DNA from: Geodermatophilus marinus
Lineage (GTDB): Bacteria; Actinomycetota; Actinomycetes; Mycobacteriales; Geodermatophilaceae
Length of the DNA: 64,000 nucleotides
Direction of reading: 5' to 3'
NCBI RefSeq assembly: GCF_003428645.1
Contig: NZ_QVQH01000005.1
Span: forward strand, 62,001-126,000
In this document: one piece after another, positions 1-8,720 of the stretch
Layout of the letters: each line of letters opens with the position of its first letter
How positions within the stretch are numbered: position 1 is the stretch's first letter
Program-made: the position numbers and the translations under genes
The notes under the pieces: model-generated
What the model saw: only the letters and a program-made list of their open reading frames with translations
The model's database searches: none
What the model was told of the DNA's origin: nothing

Positions 1-2
1 GT

Positions 3-1178
3 GTAGGTGTGCAGCAGCTCCGGGCGGGCGGTGCCGCGCAGGACGGCGGCGAGCTTCCAGCCGAGGTTCCAGGCGTCGGCCATGGAGACGTTCATGCCCT
101 GACCGGCCTTGGCGCTGTGCGTGTGGCAGGCGTCGCCGGCGATGAACACCCGCGGCAGGCGGGTGCCGGTCTCGGCGGCCGGCACGTCGTCGAACCGGTC
201 GCAGAGCCGCTGGCCGATCTCGTACACCGACCACCAGCCGACGTCGCGCACGTCGATCGTGTAGGGGTGCAGGATCCGGTTGGCGACCGCGGCCAGCTTC
301 TCGGGCGTGACGGTGCGCCGGTCGAGCAGCTCGCGGTCGTGCACCGCGTCCAGCTCGATGTAGAGCCGGACCAGGTACCCGCCCTCGCGCGGGATGATCA
401 GCAGGTTGCCCTGGTTGGCCGAGTGGACGGCGCACTTGAGCCGGATGTCGGGGAAGTCGGTGACGGCCAGGACGTCCATCACGCCCCAGGAGGAGTTCAT
501 CGGGTCGCCGACGAGCTCCCGGCCGATCGCCGTCCGGATGCTGCTGCGCGCGCCGTCGCAACCGACGACGTACCTCGCCCGGACGGTCGAGGTCCGGCCG
601 GTCGGGTGGCCGCCCTCCAGGTGCTGCAGCGTGAGGGTGACCGGGTGGTCGGCGGCGTCGGGGTCGATGTCGACGGCGGTGGCGTGCAGGCCGTAGGAGG
701 GGCGCAGCCGGCCGCCCGACCGCGCCATGTGCTCGCGCAGCCAGGCGAGCACCCGGGCCTGGTTGACGATGACGTGCGGGAACTCCGACAGGTCCTCCTC
801 GGTGTCCCGGACGCGGCCGGTGCGGGTGATCCGGCTGCGGTCGTCCGGGTCGGGGCGCCAGAAGGCGACCTCGTTGACCCAGTAGGCCTCGTCGACCAGC
901 CGGGTCGCCAGGCCGAACGCCTCGAACACCTCGACGGTGCGCACGGCGACGCCGTCGGCCTGGCCCACCTCCAGCGGCCCGTCCCGGCGGTCGACGACGA
1001 CCGTGCGGAGGTCGGGGAAGGCGGCCAGCTGCGCCGCCAGGACCAGGCCGGCCGGGCCGCAGCCGACGACCACGACGTCGGCCTCCTCGGGCAGGCCCTC
1101 GGGCCGCCCGGCGACGGCGGGGTGCGGCTCCTCGACCAGCGGGTCGCCGGTCCGGTATCCGTCCAGGTAGAACTGCAC
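3..1178 (-). CDS. FAD-dependent aromatic monooxygenase (phenol 2-monooxygenase / 3-hydroxybenzoate 4-hydroxylase type), C-terminus outside window
   Basis: Flavoprotein hydroxylase that would use NAD(P)H and O2 to hydroxylate a phenolic ring. Only the first 392 residues lie in the window; the frame is open to the left edge. Visible are the Rossmann FAD motif GCGPAG (about residues 39-44), the DG motif GCDGARS (about 207-212) and the GD motif AGDACHTHSAKAGQG (about 347-361), the order seen in class A flavin monooxygenases. The stretches VNQARVL and AWNLGWKLA are typical of the phenol hydroxylase/MobA branch, whose C-terminal thioredoxin-like domain would be in the missing part. The GTG start follows GAGGGAG at good spacing. 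The gene is divergent from an IclR regulator 77 bases away, which probably controls it with the aromatic substrate as signal. The exact substrate cannot be read from sequence. Confidence 0.88.
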   Translation of the reverse strand, partial: MQFYLDGYRTGDPLVEEPHPAVAGRPEGLPEEADVVVVGCGPAGLVLAAQLAAFPDLRTVVVDRRDGPLEVGQADGVAVRTVEVFEAFGLATRLVDEAYWVNEVAFWRPDPDDRSRITRTGRVRDTEEDLSEFPHVIVNQARVLAWLREHMARSGGRLRPSYGLHATAVDIDPDAADHPVTLTLQHLEGGHPTGRTSTVRARYVVGCDGARSSIRTAIGRELVGDPMNSSWGVMDVLAVTDFPDIRLKCAVHSANQGNLLIIPREGGYLVRLYIELDAVHDRELLDRRTVTPEKLAAVANRILHPYTIDVRDVGWWSVYEIGQRLCDRFDDVPAAETGTRLPRVFIAGDACHTHSAKAGQGMNVSMADAWNLGWKLAAVLRGTARPELLHTY

Positions 1179-1255
1179 GACTCGACTCCCTCGGCACGTC
1201 CGACGTCCTCCCGACGGTCCCGGACGTCCCGCACGGGGGGATAGCCTTTTCTGCT

Positions 1256-1993
1256 GTGAGGAACCGGCCGGCCTACGCGATCGGGTCGGTCGACTCCGCC
1301 CTGCTGCTGGCCACCCTGCTCCAGCAGGAGGGTCCACTCCGCGTGACCGACGCCGCCGCGCGCCTGGGGGTCTCGGTCTCCACGGCGCACCGGTTGCTGG
1401 GGATGCTCGTCCACCGCGACTTCGCCGAGCAGCTGCCCGACCGCCGGTACGGGCCCGGGCCGGTGCTGCGGCGGGGGGTGCTGCACCAGGCACCGGTCGC
1501 CCGGCTGCGCGAGGTGGCCCTGCCGCACCTGCGGGCGCTGGTCGAGGCGGTGGGGGAGACGGCCAACGTCGTGGTGCTCGCCGGCCCGGACGTGCGCTTC
1601 GTCGCGACGGTGGAGTGCGACCGGGTGCTGCGGGTCGGGGACCGCACCGGCCGGACGCTGCCGGCCCACCTGAGCTCGGCCGGCAAGGCGGTGCTGGCCA
1701 CGCTCGGGGGCGCGGAGCTCGCCCCGCTCCTCGCCCCGCTGGGGGAGGCCGGGGCGGCGCGGCTGGCACGGGAGCTGCGCACCGTCCGGCGCCGCGGGTT
1801 CGCGGTCAACGACCAGGGGACCGAGGAGGGGCTGACCGCGGTGGGTGTCGCCGTCCCGCCGGCCGGCGGCATCGGCGGTGCCGCCCTGTCGGTGGCCGCG
1901 CCCACGGTGCGCTGCTCGGCGGACCGGTGGCCGGGCTGGGCCACCCACCTCACCGCCGCGGCCGCGGCGATCGCCCGGGACCTGGGCGCCTGA
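1256..1993 (+). CDS. IclR-family transcriptional regulator
   Basis: A 245-residue regulator. The N-terminal winged helix-turn-helix (about residues 8-65) includes RVTDAAARLGVSVSTAHRLL, followed by the IclR effector-binding domain (about 75-240) with the typical segments ANVVVLAGPDVRFVATVE and LPAHLSSAGKAVLA. It starts at GTG. The family usually controls the adjacent divergent catabolic operon and binds small aromatic or organic acids, so the natural target is the FAD monooxygenase transcribed away from it across a 77-base gap. Repressor or activator mode cannot be told from sequence. Confidence 0.9.
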   Translation: MRNRPAYAIGSVDSALLLATLLQQEGPLRVTDAAARLGVSVSTAHRLLGMLVHRDFAEQLPDRRYGPGPVLRRGVLHQAPVARLREVALPHLRALVEAVGETANVVVLAGPDVRFVATVECDRVLRVGDRTGRTLPAHLSSAGKAVLATLGGAELAPLLAPLGEAGAARLARELRTVRRRGFAVNDQGTEEGLTAVGVAVPPAGGIGGAALSVAAPTVRCSADRWPGWATHLTAAAAAIARDLGA

Positions 1994-1996
1994 CCG

Positions 1997-2635
1997 TCAG
2001 CCGTCCCCGCTGCTCTCCCGTCGGCGCCGGCGGGGCGGGCCCGGTGCGTGCAGGTGGTACCGGACGCCGAGCAGGCGGACGCCGAAGCAGAGGGCGGCGG
2101 CGCCGATCGCGGCGGGCACCCCGTAGACGCCGGCGAGGCCGGCCACGACGGTGACCGCCGCCGCGGCGAGCGCGGGGATCGCGTGGAGGTCGCTGGTGAG
2201 GACGGCGGGGACCCGCCGGACGAGGACGTCGCGCAGCGTCCCGCCCCCGACCCCGGTGAGCGCCCCGAGCAGGACCGCCTGCACCGGGCCGAGGCCGAAG
2301 TCGAGCGCCTTGCTGGCCCCGGTGACCGCGAACAGGCTCAGGCCGGCCGCGTCGAGCACGGTGATCGGCGTGCGCAGCCGCTCCAGGTGGTGGGCGAAGC
2401 CGAACACCAGCAGGCCGCCGCCGGCGGCCACCGCGAGGTAGCGCCAGTCGCTGAACGTGGCCGGGGGCAGGTCGTCGAGGACGATGTCGCGCAGGATCCC
2501 GCCACCGAGCGCGGTGGTCATGGCCAGGGCGACGACCCCGACGATGTCCAGGTCCGCGGCGCGGACGGCGGTCAGCGCGCCGTTCAGCGCGAAGGCGAAG
2601 GTGCCCACGAGGTCGAGGACCAGGAGCAGCGTCAC
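1997..2635 (-). CDS. UPF0126/TRIC-like membrane protein
   Basis: Predicted integral membrane protein of 212 residues made of two similar halves, each with short hydrophobic helices and a glycine-rich turn (GGGILRDIVL in the first half, GVGGGTLRDVLV in the second). This is the UPF0126 (YicG/YadS) signature; the family is related to TRIC channels and some members transport glycine. The C-terminal tail is short and arginine-rich. I chose the GTG at 2635 because upstream sequence in frame lacks family similarity and lies in the next gene. It ends 3 bases from the end of the convergent IclR gene, so there is no room for a conventional terminator. The substrate is unknown. Confidence 0.82.
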   Translation of the reverse strand: MTLLLVLDLVGTFAFALNGALTAVRAADLDIVGVVALAMTTALGGGILRDIVLDDLPPATFSDWRYLAVAAGGGLLVFGFAHHLERLRTPITVLDAAGLSLFAVTGASKALDFGLGPVQAVLLGALTGVGGGTLRDVLVRRVPAVLTSDLHAIPALAAAAVTVVAGLAGVYGVPAAIGAAALCFGVRLLGVRYHLHAPGPPRRRRRESSGDG

Positions 2636-2688
2636 CCGGTGATGGTGCCCCGCCGGCCTCCGGCCGGGAGCACCCGGGCGGGGGGCGG

Positions 2689-3159
2689 CTACGGCCGGCC
2701 GGCGTCGCCGCGCCCGGCCGGGGCGTCCCCCATCTCGTCGAGGACCAGGAGGGTGTGCGTGGCCCGGACCCCCGGGATCGCCTGGAGCCGGTTGAGCACG
2801 AGGTCGCGCAGCGCTGTCGCGTCGGTGGTGCGGACCAGCAGCACCAGGTCGTGGTCGCCGGAGACCAAGGTCGCGTGCCACACCTCCGGGATGGCCCCGA
2901 TGGCCTCCCGCACGTCCTTCCAGGTCTGCTGGGCGATGCGCAGGTGGACCAGTGCCGAGACCGCCAGCCCCAGTCGCTCCGGGTCGACGACCGCCTGGTA
3001 GCCACGGATCACGCCCTCCCGCTCCAGGCGCTGCACCCGGGCGTGCACGGCCGCCCGGGAGACGTGCACCTGCTCGGCCAAGGCGCGGACCGACAGTCGC
3101 CCGTCCCCGCGCAGGGCGTCGACGATGCGCCGGTCGATGTCGTCCAGCCGGGTCAGCAC
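2689..3159 (-). CDS. Lrp/AsnC-family transcriptional regulator
   Basis: A 156-residue regulator. The N-terminal helix-turn-helix (about residues 4-50) contains RRIVDALRGDGRLSVRALAE and VSRAAVHARVQRLEREGVI, followed by the RAM/AsnC ligand-binding domain (about 65-145). It reads from GTG at 3159. It lies downstream of, and in the same direction as, a fused indolepyruvate ferredoxin oxidoreductase and a small unknown gene. Lrp proteins respond to amino acids, so control of that arylpyruvate-degrading enzyme is a reasonable inference. The neighbouring UPF0126 gene could also be a target. Confidence 0.88.
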   Translation of the reverse strand: MLTRLDDIDRRIVDALRGDGRLSVRALAEQVHVSRAAVHARVQRLEREGVIRGYQAVVDPERLGLAVSALVHLRIAQQTWKDVREAIGAIPEVWHATLVSGDHDLVLLVRTTDATALRDLVLNRLQAIPGVRATHTLLVLDEMGDAPAGRGDAGRP

Positions 3160-3208
3160 GACGCCATGGTGGCGCACCGGGGGATCGGCGCAGCGGGCCG
3201 GCCCGGTG

Positions 3209-3460
3209 TCAGCCGGGGAGGTTCTGCACGTCCCCCTCCGAGGGCCCCCGGGGGTCGCGCGGGTCCGGTGAGGTCCCGCTCGGCTGGACCCGGCCGCCCG
3301 CCCCCGCGGGCGGCGCCCCCTCCGTGAGCGCGGCGGTGTTGGGCTCCAGCCGCCCCTCGACCGCCGGGTCGGCCTCGAGCCCGTCGTCGTCCCGGGCGCC
3401 CGGCCGGCCGCGGCGGCCGCGGGTGGGCAGGTGGGTGAGCCAGCGTCGTAGCAGGGCCAC
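3209..3460 (-). CDS. small hypothetical protein, 83 residues
   Basis: Not recognised. It begins with GTG preceded by a strong ribosome site (GAGGAGG, 5 bases before the start), which is the main reason to accept it. The first 20 residues are basic (LLRRWLTHLPTRGRRGRPG); the rest is rich in Pro, Gly, Asp and Glu and probably disordered. It lies 55 bases after the indolepyruvate oxidoreductase gene and 49 bases before the Lrp gene on the same strand, so it may be co-transcribed. No cysteines, signal peptide or membrane segment are visible. Confidence 0.5.
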   Translation of the reverse strand: MALLRRWLTHLPTRGRRGRPGARDDDGLEADPAVEGRLEPNTAALTEGAPPAGAGGRVQPSGTSPDPRDPRGPSEGDVQNLPG

Positions 3461-3515
3461 GGGGACCTCCTCGTCGGGCAGGGTGCCGGCTGTGCGGGGT
3501 GTGGACGGGCCCGCG

Positions 3516-6500
3516 TCAGCCGACCACCGGGAGCGATCCGCCCCGGAGGCGGCCGTCGGTCAGGCGGGCCCGGAGCCGGTCCATCTGCTCGTGGTAGATC
3601 TCGACGTTGCGCAGCTTGATCTCGTCGTAGCCGCGGACCACGTCGGGCAGCCGGGCCAGCTCCACCGCCAGCTCGTGGTCGGCCGGGGTGAGGCGGTCGG
3701 CGATCTCCTCCAGGAGCTGCTCGTACTCGCGGACGAGCCCGCGCTCGACGACCCGGACGTGGTCGCGCCCGAAGGGGTCCAGCCGGGTGCCGCGCAGCCG
3801 CTTCATCCCGGCCAGCGCCCGGAACGCCGCGAGGCCCGCCCGCCCCGGGACGGTGATCTTGCGCTGCATGCCGAGCGCCTTCAGCGTCGGCGGGTGCAGC
3901 ATGAAGCCGAACCTGGCGTCGGGGCCGAACCGGGCCCGCAGGTCCGTGGCGAGGGCGTCGTCGAGGTGCAGCCGGGCGACCTCGTACTCGTCCTTGTAGG
4001 CCATCAGCTTGTGCAGGCCGGAGGCGGCGGCCTCGGCCAGCTCCGAGTGCCCCGGGACCCGGTCCGCCTCGGCGGCGCGCACCCGCTCCACGGCCCGGGC
4101 GTAGCGCTCGGCGTAGGCCGCGTCCTGGTAGCCGACGAGGTCGGCCACCCGGACGTCGACCAGGTGCTCGAGGGGGGAGCCGGGCTCGGACCGGACGAGG
4201 GCGGCGAGCCGGCGCGCGGTGCGCGAGCGGACCGGCTGCGGGGTGCCGGCACCGGTCGCCGGGGTCAGCGCCGCCTCCAGCCCCTCCGGGTCGCTGACCG
4301 CCTGCCGGCCCCGGCGGAAGGCCTGCAGGTTCGTCGCGACCGCCACCCCGTTGAGCTCGATCGCCTGCTCGATCGAGTCCGCGCTCAGCGGCAGGGCGCC
4401 GCTCTGGTAGGCGGCGCCGACCAGCAGGATGTTGGCGGCCTGGTCGCCGCCGAACAGCCGCTCGGCCACGGCCTGCGCGTCGAGCCCGACGGCGGCGTCG
4501 GGCCGGGCCGCCCGTTCGATGCGGCGGAACAGCACGCCGGGGTCGGGGAAGGTGGTCCGCGTGTCGACGACCATCTGCCCGGTCGGCACCTGGGCGGTGG
4601 ACACCACGGCGATCGTCCGCGCCCGGTCGGTGACCGCGAGGTTGCCCTGCTGGGCGCCGACGAGCAGGTCGCAGGCGAGGTAGAGGTCGCAGTCGGCCGC
4701 GGTGAGCTTGTTGGCCTGGTCGACCGGGGCGGTCGTGATCCGCAGGTCGGAGACGACCGGGCCGCCCTTCTGCGCCAGCCCGGTCTGGTCCAGGCCGCGG
4801 ACGAACCGGCCGTCCAGCAGGGCGGCCGTGGCCAGCGTCTGCGCCACGGTGACCACCCCGGTTCCCCCGATGCCGGTGATCCGCATCCCGAACTCGTCGG
4901 TGGGCACCCGCAGCTCGGGCTCGGGCAGCTCCGTGCCGTCGAGCTCGGCCACGGCGGACCGCCGGGGTCCCTGCTTCCCGGGGACGACGGTGAGGAAGGA
5001 GGGGCAGTTGCCCTTCAGGCAGGAGTAGTCCTTGTTGCAGGACGGCTGGTGGATCTGGGTCTTGCGCCCGAACTCCGTCTCGACCGGGTGCACCGACAGG
5101 CAGTTGGACTGGACGCCGCAGTCCCCGCAGCCCTCGCAGACGCGCTCGTTGATGAGGACGCGCAGCGCGGGGTCCTCGAGCTTGCCGCGCTTGCGCTTCC
5201 GGCGCTTCTCGGCGGCGCACTCCTGGTCGTGCACGATCACGGTGACGCCCTCGATGCCGCGCAGCAGCTCCTGGGCCTCCACCATCCGGTCGCGGTCCCA
5301 GACCTCGACCCCCGCCGGCAGCCGCACGCCGGCGTACCGGTCGAGGTCCTCGGTGGTGACGACGACCCGCTTCACGCCCTCGGCGAGCAGCTCCTGCACG
5401 AGCTGGGGCACCGCCTGGATGCCGATCGCCGGCTGCGCCCCCGTCATCGCGACGTGGTCGTTGTAGAGCAGCTTGTAGGTGATGTTCGTGCCGGCGGCGA
5501 TCGAGGCGCGGATGGCGAGGGTGCCGGAGTGGGCGTACGTGCCGTCCCCGATGTTCTGGATCAGGTGCGGCAGGCCGGTGAACGGCGCGGCGCCGATCCA
5601 CTGGGCGCCCTCGTTGCCCATCGCGGTGATGCCGATGATCGAGCCGACGTCCTCCGGGCGCATGAAGACGGCGAGCACGTGGCAGCCCGTCCCCCCGCCG
5701 ACGACCGCCCCCTCGGGCACGGCCGCGGCCGAGGAGTTGTGCGGGCACCCGGAGCAGAAGTACGGCGAGCGGGACAGCGCCAGCGGCGCGAGCTGCGGTC
5801 CGCCGGCCAGCCGCTCCAGCCGCTCCTCGACGGCCGGCACCTCCGCGAAGCGGCGGAGGCGCCCGGCCACCAGCCGGGCGATGGACCGGGTGTCCAGCTC
5901 GGCGTGGATCGGCACGAGGTGGGCGCCCCGCTCGTCGAGCTTGCCGAAGACCTGCGGCCGGTCGGTCAGGCCGTACAGCTCGTCCTTGAGGAACAGCTCC
6001 ACGAACGGCCGCTTGTCCTCCAGGACCAGGACCTCCTCCAGCCCCGAGGCGAACTCCCGGACGACCCGGCCGTCGAGCGGGTAGGGCATGCGCAGCTGCA
6101 GCAGCCGGACGCCGAGGCGGCGCAGCTCGCCGTCGTCCAGGCCGAGCTCGCGCAGCGCCTGGCGCAGCTCGAAGTAGGTCTTGCCGGAGGCGACCAGGCC
6201 CAGCCGGTCGCCGGGCGTGCGCACGGTGATCCGGTTGATGTCGTTGGCGCGGGCGTAGGCCAGCGCCGCCTCGATGCGGGCGTAGACCATCGAGCGCTCC
6301 AGCTGCAGCACGCTCTCCCCGTACAGGTGGGAGGAGGGCACGTGCTCGTAGGGGCGGCCGTCGAGCTCGGCGGCGACCATCACCGGGTCTACCCGGTCGG
6401 GCGACACCAGCGCCGAGCCCGACCCGTCGGCGACCGGGGTGGACATCTTCAGCGCGGTCCACAGGCCCGAGCACCGGGACATCGCGATCGCGTGCAGCCC

Positions 6501-7055
6501 CAGGTCCAGGACCTCCTGGACGTCCCCGGGGTAGAGCATGGGCATCATCAGCGCCGCGGCGGCGACCTCGCTGGCCCCCGGGGTCGGGGAGGACTTGGCG
6601 GTGGGGTCGTCGCCGACCAGGGCCAGCGCGCCGCCGGTCCGCGTGGTGCCGCACAAGTTCGCCTGGCGCAGCGCGTCCATGGCGCGGTCGAAGCCGTTGG
6701 CCTTGCCGTACCACATGCCGACGACGCCGTCGTAGCGCGGATCGGGCAGCTGCTGGGCCAGCTGGCTGCCCATGACCGACGTCGCGGCCAGCTCCTCGTT
6801 GACGCCCATCGTGTGGACGACGTGGTGCTCGGCGAGCAGGGCCCGGCGGCGCTGCAGCTCCAGGTCGTAGCCGCCGAGGGGCGACCCCGGGTACCCGGAG
6901 ATGAAGGTCGCCGTGTCCAGCCCCCGCGCGAGGTCCGCCCGCCGCTGGACCAGGGGCAGGCGGACCAGCGCCTGCACCCCGGTCAGGTAGATGGTGCCGT
7001 CCTCGACGGTGAACTTGTCGTCGAGGGACAGGGGCGACGCTTCGTGCAGGACCAT
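3516..7055 (-). CDS. indolepyruvate ferredoxin oxidoreductase, fused alpha/gamma type
   Basis: A single 1179-residue chain that oxidatively decarboxylates aryl- or branched-chain 2-oxoacids to the acyl-CoA with ferredoxin as electron acceptor. It is a thiamine-diphosphate iron-sulfur enzyme of amino acid breakdown. The order is as in fused bacterial IOR proteins: pyrimidine-binding domain at the N-terminus (TFISGYPGSPLGGYDLELQ), TPP-binding region (CSGCPHNSS and GDGTYAHSGTLAIRAS), a cysteine-rich iron-sulfur region (CEGCGDCGVQSNCL, then CNKDYSCLKGNCP), the gamma domain starting at ITGIGGTGVVTVAQTLA, and a long C-terminal extension. The ATG at 7055 is chosen for its upstream GAGGCGAG; earlier in-frame codons give only low-complexity residues. 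The Lrp-type gene downstream may regulate it. Confidence 0.92.
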   Translation of the reverse strand: MVLHEASPLSLDDKFTVEDGTIYLTGVQALVRLPLVQRRADLARGLDTATFISGYPGSPLGGYDLELQRRRALLAEHHVVHTMGVNEELAATSVMGSQLAQQLPDPRYDGVVGMWYGKANGFDRAMDALRQANLCGTTRTGGALALVGDDPTAKSSPTPGASEVAAAALMMPMLYPGDVQEVLDLGLHAIAMSRCSGLWTALKMSTPVADGSGSALVSPDRVDPVMVAAELDGRPYEHVPSSHLYGESVLQLERSMVYARIEAALAYARANDINRITVRTPGDRLGLVASGKTYFELRQALRELGLDDGELRRLGVRLLQLRMPYPLDGRVVREFASGLEEVLVLEDKRPFVELFLKDELYGLTDRPQVFGKLDERGAHLVPIHAELDTRSIARLVAGRLRRFAEVPAVEERLERLAGGPQLAPLALSRSPYFCSGCPHNSSAAAVPEGAVVGGGTGCHVLAVFMRPEDVGSIIGITAMGNEGAQWIGAAPFTGLPHLIQNIGDGTYAHSGTLAIRASIAAGTNITYKLLYNDHVAMTGAQPAIGIQAVPQLVQELLAEGVKRVVVTTEDLDRYAGVRLPAGVEVWDRDRMVEAQELLRGIEGVTVIVHDQECAAEKRRKRKRGKLEDPALRVLINERVCEGCGDCGVQSNCLSVHPVETEFGRKTQIHQPSCNKDYSCLKGNCPSFLTVVPGKQGPRRSAVAELDGTELPEPELRVPTDEFGMRITGIGGTGVVTVAQTLATAALLDGRFVRGLDQTGLAQKGGPVVSDLRITTAPVDQANKLTAADCDLYLACDLLVGAQQGNLAVTDRARTIAVVSTAQVPTGQMVVDTRTTFPDPGVLFRRIERAARPDAAVGLDAQAVAERLFGGDQAANILLVGAAYQSGALPLSADSIEQAIELNGVAVATNLQAFRRGRQAVSDPEGLEAALTPATGAGTPQPVRSRTARRLAALVRSEPGSPLEHLVDVRVADLVGYQDAAYAERYARAVERVRAAEADRVPGHSELAEAAASGLHKLMAYKDEYEVARLHLDDALATDLRARFGPDARFGFMLHPPTLKALGMQRKITVPGRAGLAAFRALAGMKRLRGTRLDPFGRDHVRVVERGLVREYEQLLEEIADRLTPADHELAVELARLPDVVRGYDEIKLRNVEIYHEQMDRLRARLTDGRLRGGSLPVVG

Positions 7056-7506
7056 GGGGGACTCGCCTCGTCGTTCGGGGTGGGCAGCGGGCGGCGGCCG
7101 GGACCGGTGGGCCTCGCCGGTGGACCCTGCCGGTGGGGCTCGCCGGTGGGGCCGGTGGGCGGGGCCTACCGGCCCACACTCGGGTCGCCGCGGCCGTCTG
7201 TCCAGTCGCGAGCGCCAGGACCGGACGAGCGGTCGCACGGGAGGGCTACCGGTCGGCCGGGGGCCGCCGCCTCGGCGGTCAGGGCGCCACCCGTCCTGCG
7301 GGCGCCGGGGTGCGGCCCCGGGACGGCGGGACTGTCACACCCGGGCGCACAATCGAACACGTGTTCGTACCCTGGTGGTCGCTCCTCGGCCGGGGTGGCG
7401 GGGCGCCGGCCCCGTCGCCCACCTCCGCGCTGCTGCCACCCCGGCTCGCCCGGGTCGGTCCGGTGCCCGGCCGGCCCCGGCGCCCCCTGATCCCGGAGAG
7501 GTCCCG
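7056..7506. other. 451-base intergenic region between divergent genes
   Basis: No convincing gene. The part next to the oxidoreductase start (about 7100-7165) is low-complexity, with imperfect direct repeats of the core CTCGCCGGTGG. A perfect 14-bp palindrome inside a LexA-like box lies at 7353-7368. The rest is GC-rich without clear structure and should hold the promoters for both flanking genes. Confidence 0.6.
7353..7368. promoter_or_regulatory. LexA (SOS) box-like operator
   Basis: TCGAACACGTGTTCGT matches the actinobacterial SOS box TCGAAC-N4-GTTCGA at 11 of 12 defined positions, and its inner 14 bases form a perfect palindrome. It lies 138 bases upstream of the next rightward start (7507) and 297 bases from the oxidoreductase start. 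The sequence TACCCT next to it could be part of a -10 element. The match is seen directly; the role is inferred. Confidence 0.6.
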
Positions 7507-8022
7507 ATGACCGAGCCCACGTCCGCCCACCCCTTCCGCCGGGCCGCCGGGGAGGTCGCCTGGCGCTGCTCCTGCGGCAGGAGCCGCAACGCCGCCGTGC
7601 ACCGCGGGGCGCCCGCCCCGGCCCGGGACGCCATGCCCGGCCCGGCCCGGGAGGCTGCACGCGCCTCCGACCGCACCACCACGCCCGCCCCGCCCCGGGC
7701 CGCTGCGCCCGCCCCCGACCGGGCCGCTCCGCGGGCCCGGGTGCGGCGGGCCGCGCCGGAGCGGGCGGTCACCGTCCCGACGGCCCACCTGCCCTCCGGT
7801 GAGCCGGTCCTGACCACCGACGTCGTGGGCAGCGACTTCGGGCTCCCGCTGGTCCGGCCGACCCGGACCCGCCAGGGGAGCCGGGTCCGGACCGTCCGCG
7901 CGCACTGCAGGGCGCACGGCGGGGTCGTCGTCTGGTTCACCGACGGGACCAAGACCCCGCCGCTGCACGGCCGCACGACGTGGCTCCTCGCCCCGCCGGA
8001 CGGGCAGCGCCCCGTGGCCTGA
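7507..8022 (+). CDS. hypothetical protein, 171 residues, downstream of a LexA-like box
   Basis: Not recognised. Translation starts at ATG after GGAGAGG. Residues about 15-30 contain a CSCGRSRNAA segment that could be a small metal or nucleic-acid binding element. Residues about 35-85 are a low-complexity Ala/Pro/Arg linker. The C-terminal 80 residues look folded (GSDFGLPLVRPTRTRQGSR, then RAHCRAHGGVVVWFTDGTK). A second reading from further upstream in the same frame is possible, but only the ATG has a good ribosome site. The LexA-like box in its upstream region suggests DNA-damage control. A strong hairpin follows the stop. Confidence 0.6.
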   Translation: MTEPTSAHPFRRAAGEVAWRCSCGRSRNAAVHRGAPAPARDAMPGPAREAARASDRTTTPAPPRAAAPAPDRAAPRARVRRAAPERAVTVPTAHLPSGEPVLTTDVVGSDFGLPLVRPTRTRQGSRVRTVRAHCRAHGGVVVWFTDGTKTPPLHGRTTWLLAPPDGQRPVA

Positions 8023-8033
8023 CCCGGTCGGTC

Positions 8034-8073
8034 GAGGAGGGCGGGGGCCCGCTGACGGGTCCCCGCCCTCCTC
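8034..8073. terminator. strong hairpin between convergent genes
   Basis: A perfect 13-bp stem (GAGGAGGGCGGGG pairs with CCCCGCCCTCCTC) around a 14-base loop that can itself pair. It lies between the stop of the hypothetical gene and the stop of the SSB gene. There is no U-tract, as is common for actinobacterial terminators; it would work for both strands. Confidence 0.65.
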
Positions 8074-8100
8074 CGGTGCGCGGTGCGCCCGCCGTCGAGG

Positions 8101-8598
8101 TCAGAAGGGCGGCTCCTCGCTCAGGGCGCCGGCCGGTGCCGCCCACGGGTCCTCCGAGCCGCCCCGGCCGGCCCCCGCGCCACCGTTGCCGGCTGCGCCC
8201 CCGCCGGCCTCGTCGCCGGGGCGGTCGTGGGACCGGCCGGCCCGGGTGACGGTCGCGGTCGCGTAGCGCAGCGACGGGCCGATCTCGTCGACCTCCAGCT
8301 CGACGACGGTGCGCTTCTCGCCCTCCTTGGTCTCGAAGGAGCGCTGCTTGAGGCGACCCTGGGCCATCACGCGCGAGCCGCGGGTGAGTGACTCGGCGAC
8401 GTGCTCGGCCGCCTGCCGCCACACGCTGCAGCGCAGGAAGAGCGCCTCGCCGTCCTTCCACTCCTGGGTCTGGCGGTCCAGGGTGCGCGGGGTCGAGGCG
8501 ATGGTGAAGTTGGCGACCGCCGCGCCCGAGGGCGTCCAGCGCAGCTCGGGGTCGCTGGTCAGGTTGCCGATGACGGTGATGACAGTCTCGCCGGCCAT
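8101..8598 (-). CDS. ssb: single-stranded DNA-binding protein
   Basis: A 165-residue SSB. The OB-fold covers about residues 1-108 ([20 protein letters not shown] at the start, [20 protein letters not shown] in the middle). A Gly/Ala-rich flexible linker (about 118-150) follows, then the acidic tip ending SEEPPF, which recruits repair and replication partners in this family. ATG follows GGAGG at good spacing. The chromosomal replication SSB of actinobacteria normally sits between rpsF and rpsR; that context is absent here, so this is probably a second, repair- or competence-related SSB, or the usual one moved. It is divergent from the RecD2 helicase gene. Confidence 0.92.
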   Translation of the reverse strand: MAGETVITVIGNLTSDPELRWTPSGAAVANFTIASTPRTLDRQTQEWKDGEALFLRCSVWRQAAEHVAESLTRGSRVMAQGRLKQRSFETKEGEKRTVVELEVDEIGPSLRYATATVTRAGRSHDRPGDEAGGGAAGNGGAGAGRGGSEDPWAAPAGALSEEPPF

Positions 8599-8720
8599 GA
8601 TCCGGTCCTCCGTGTGTGTCGGTGCAGCGCTCGGGTGAGCGCCCGGAGGTTATGGGCGACCACCGACATTCCCGCGCCGTCCGACCGGCGAGCCTTCTCG
8701 ACACCCGCGGTGCAGCGGAT

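Noticed and set aside
2689-7490. Very long antisense open frames (about 1500 residues) on both strands over the indolepyruvate oxidoreductase and neighbours
   Set aside because: They are shadows caused by high GC: low-complexity Arg/Pro/Gly/Ala composition, no family motifs, and they cross the boundaries of well-supported genes.
8612-8640. TGTCGGTG between ssb and recD2 as a PafBC promoter
   Set aside because: The upstream element is good, but no TAnnnT follows after 8 bases (GGGTGA is found).
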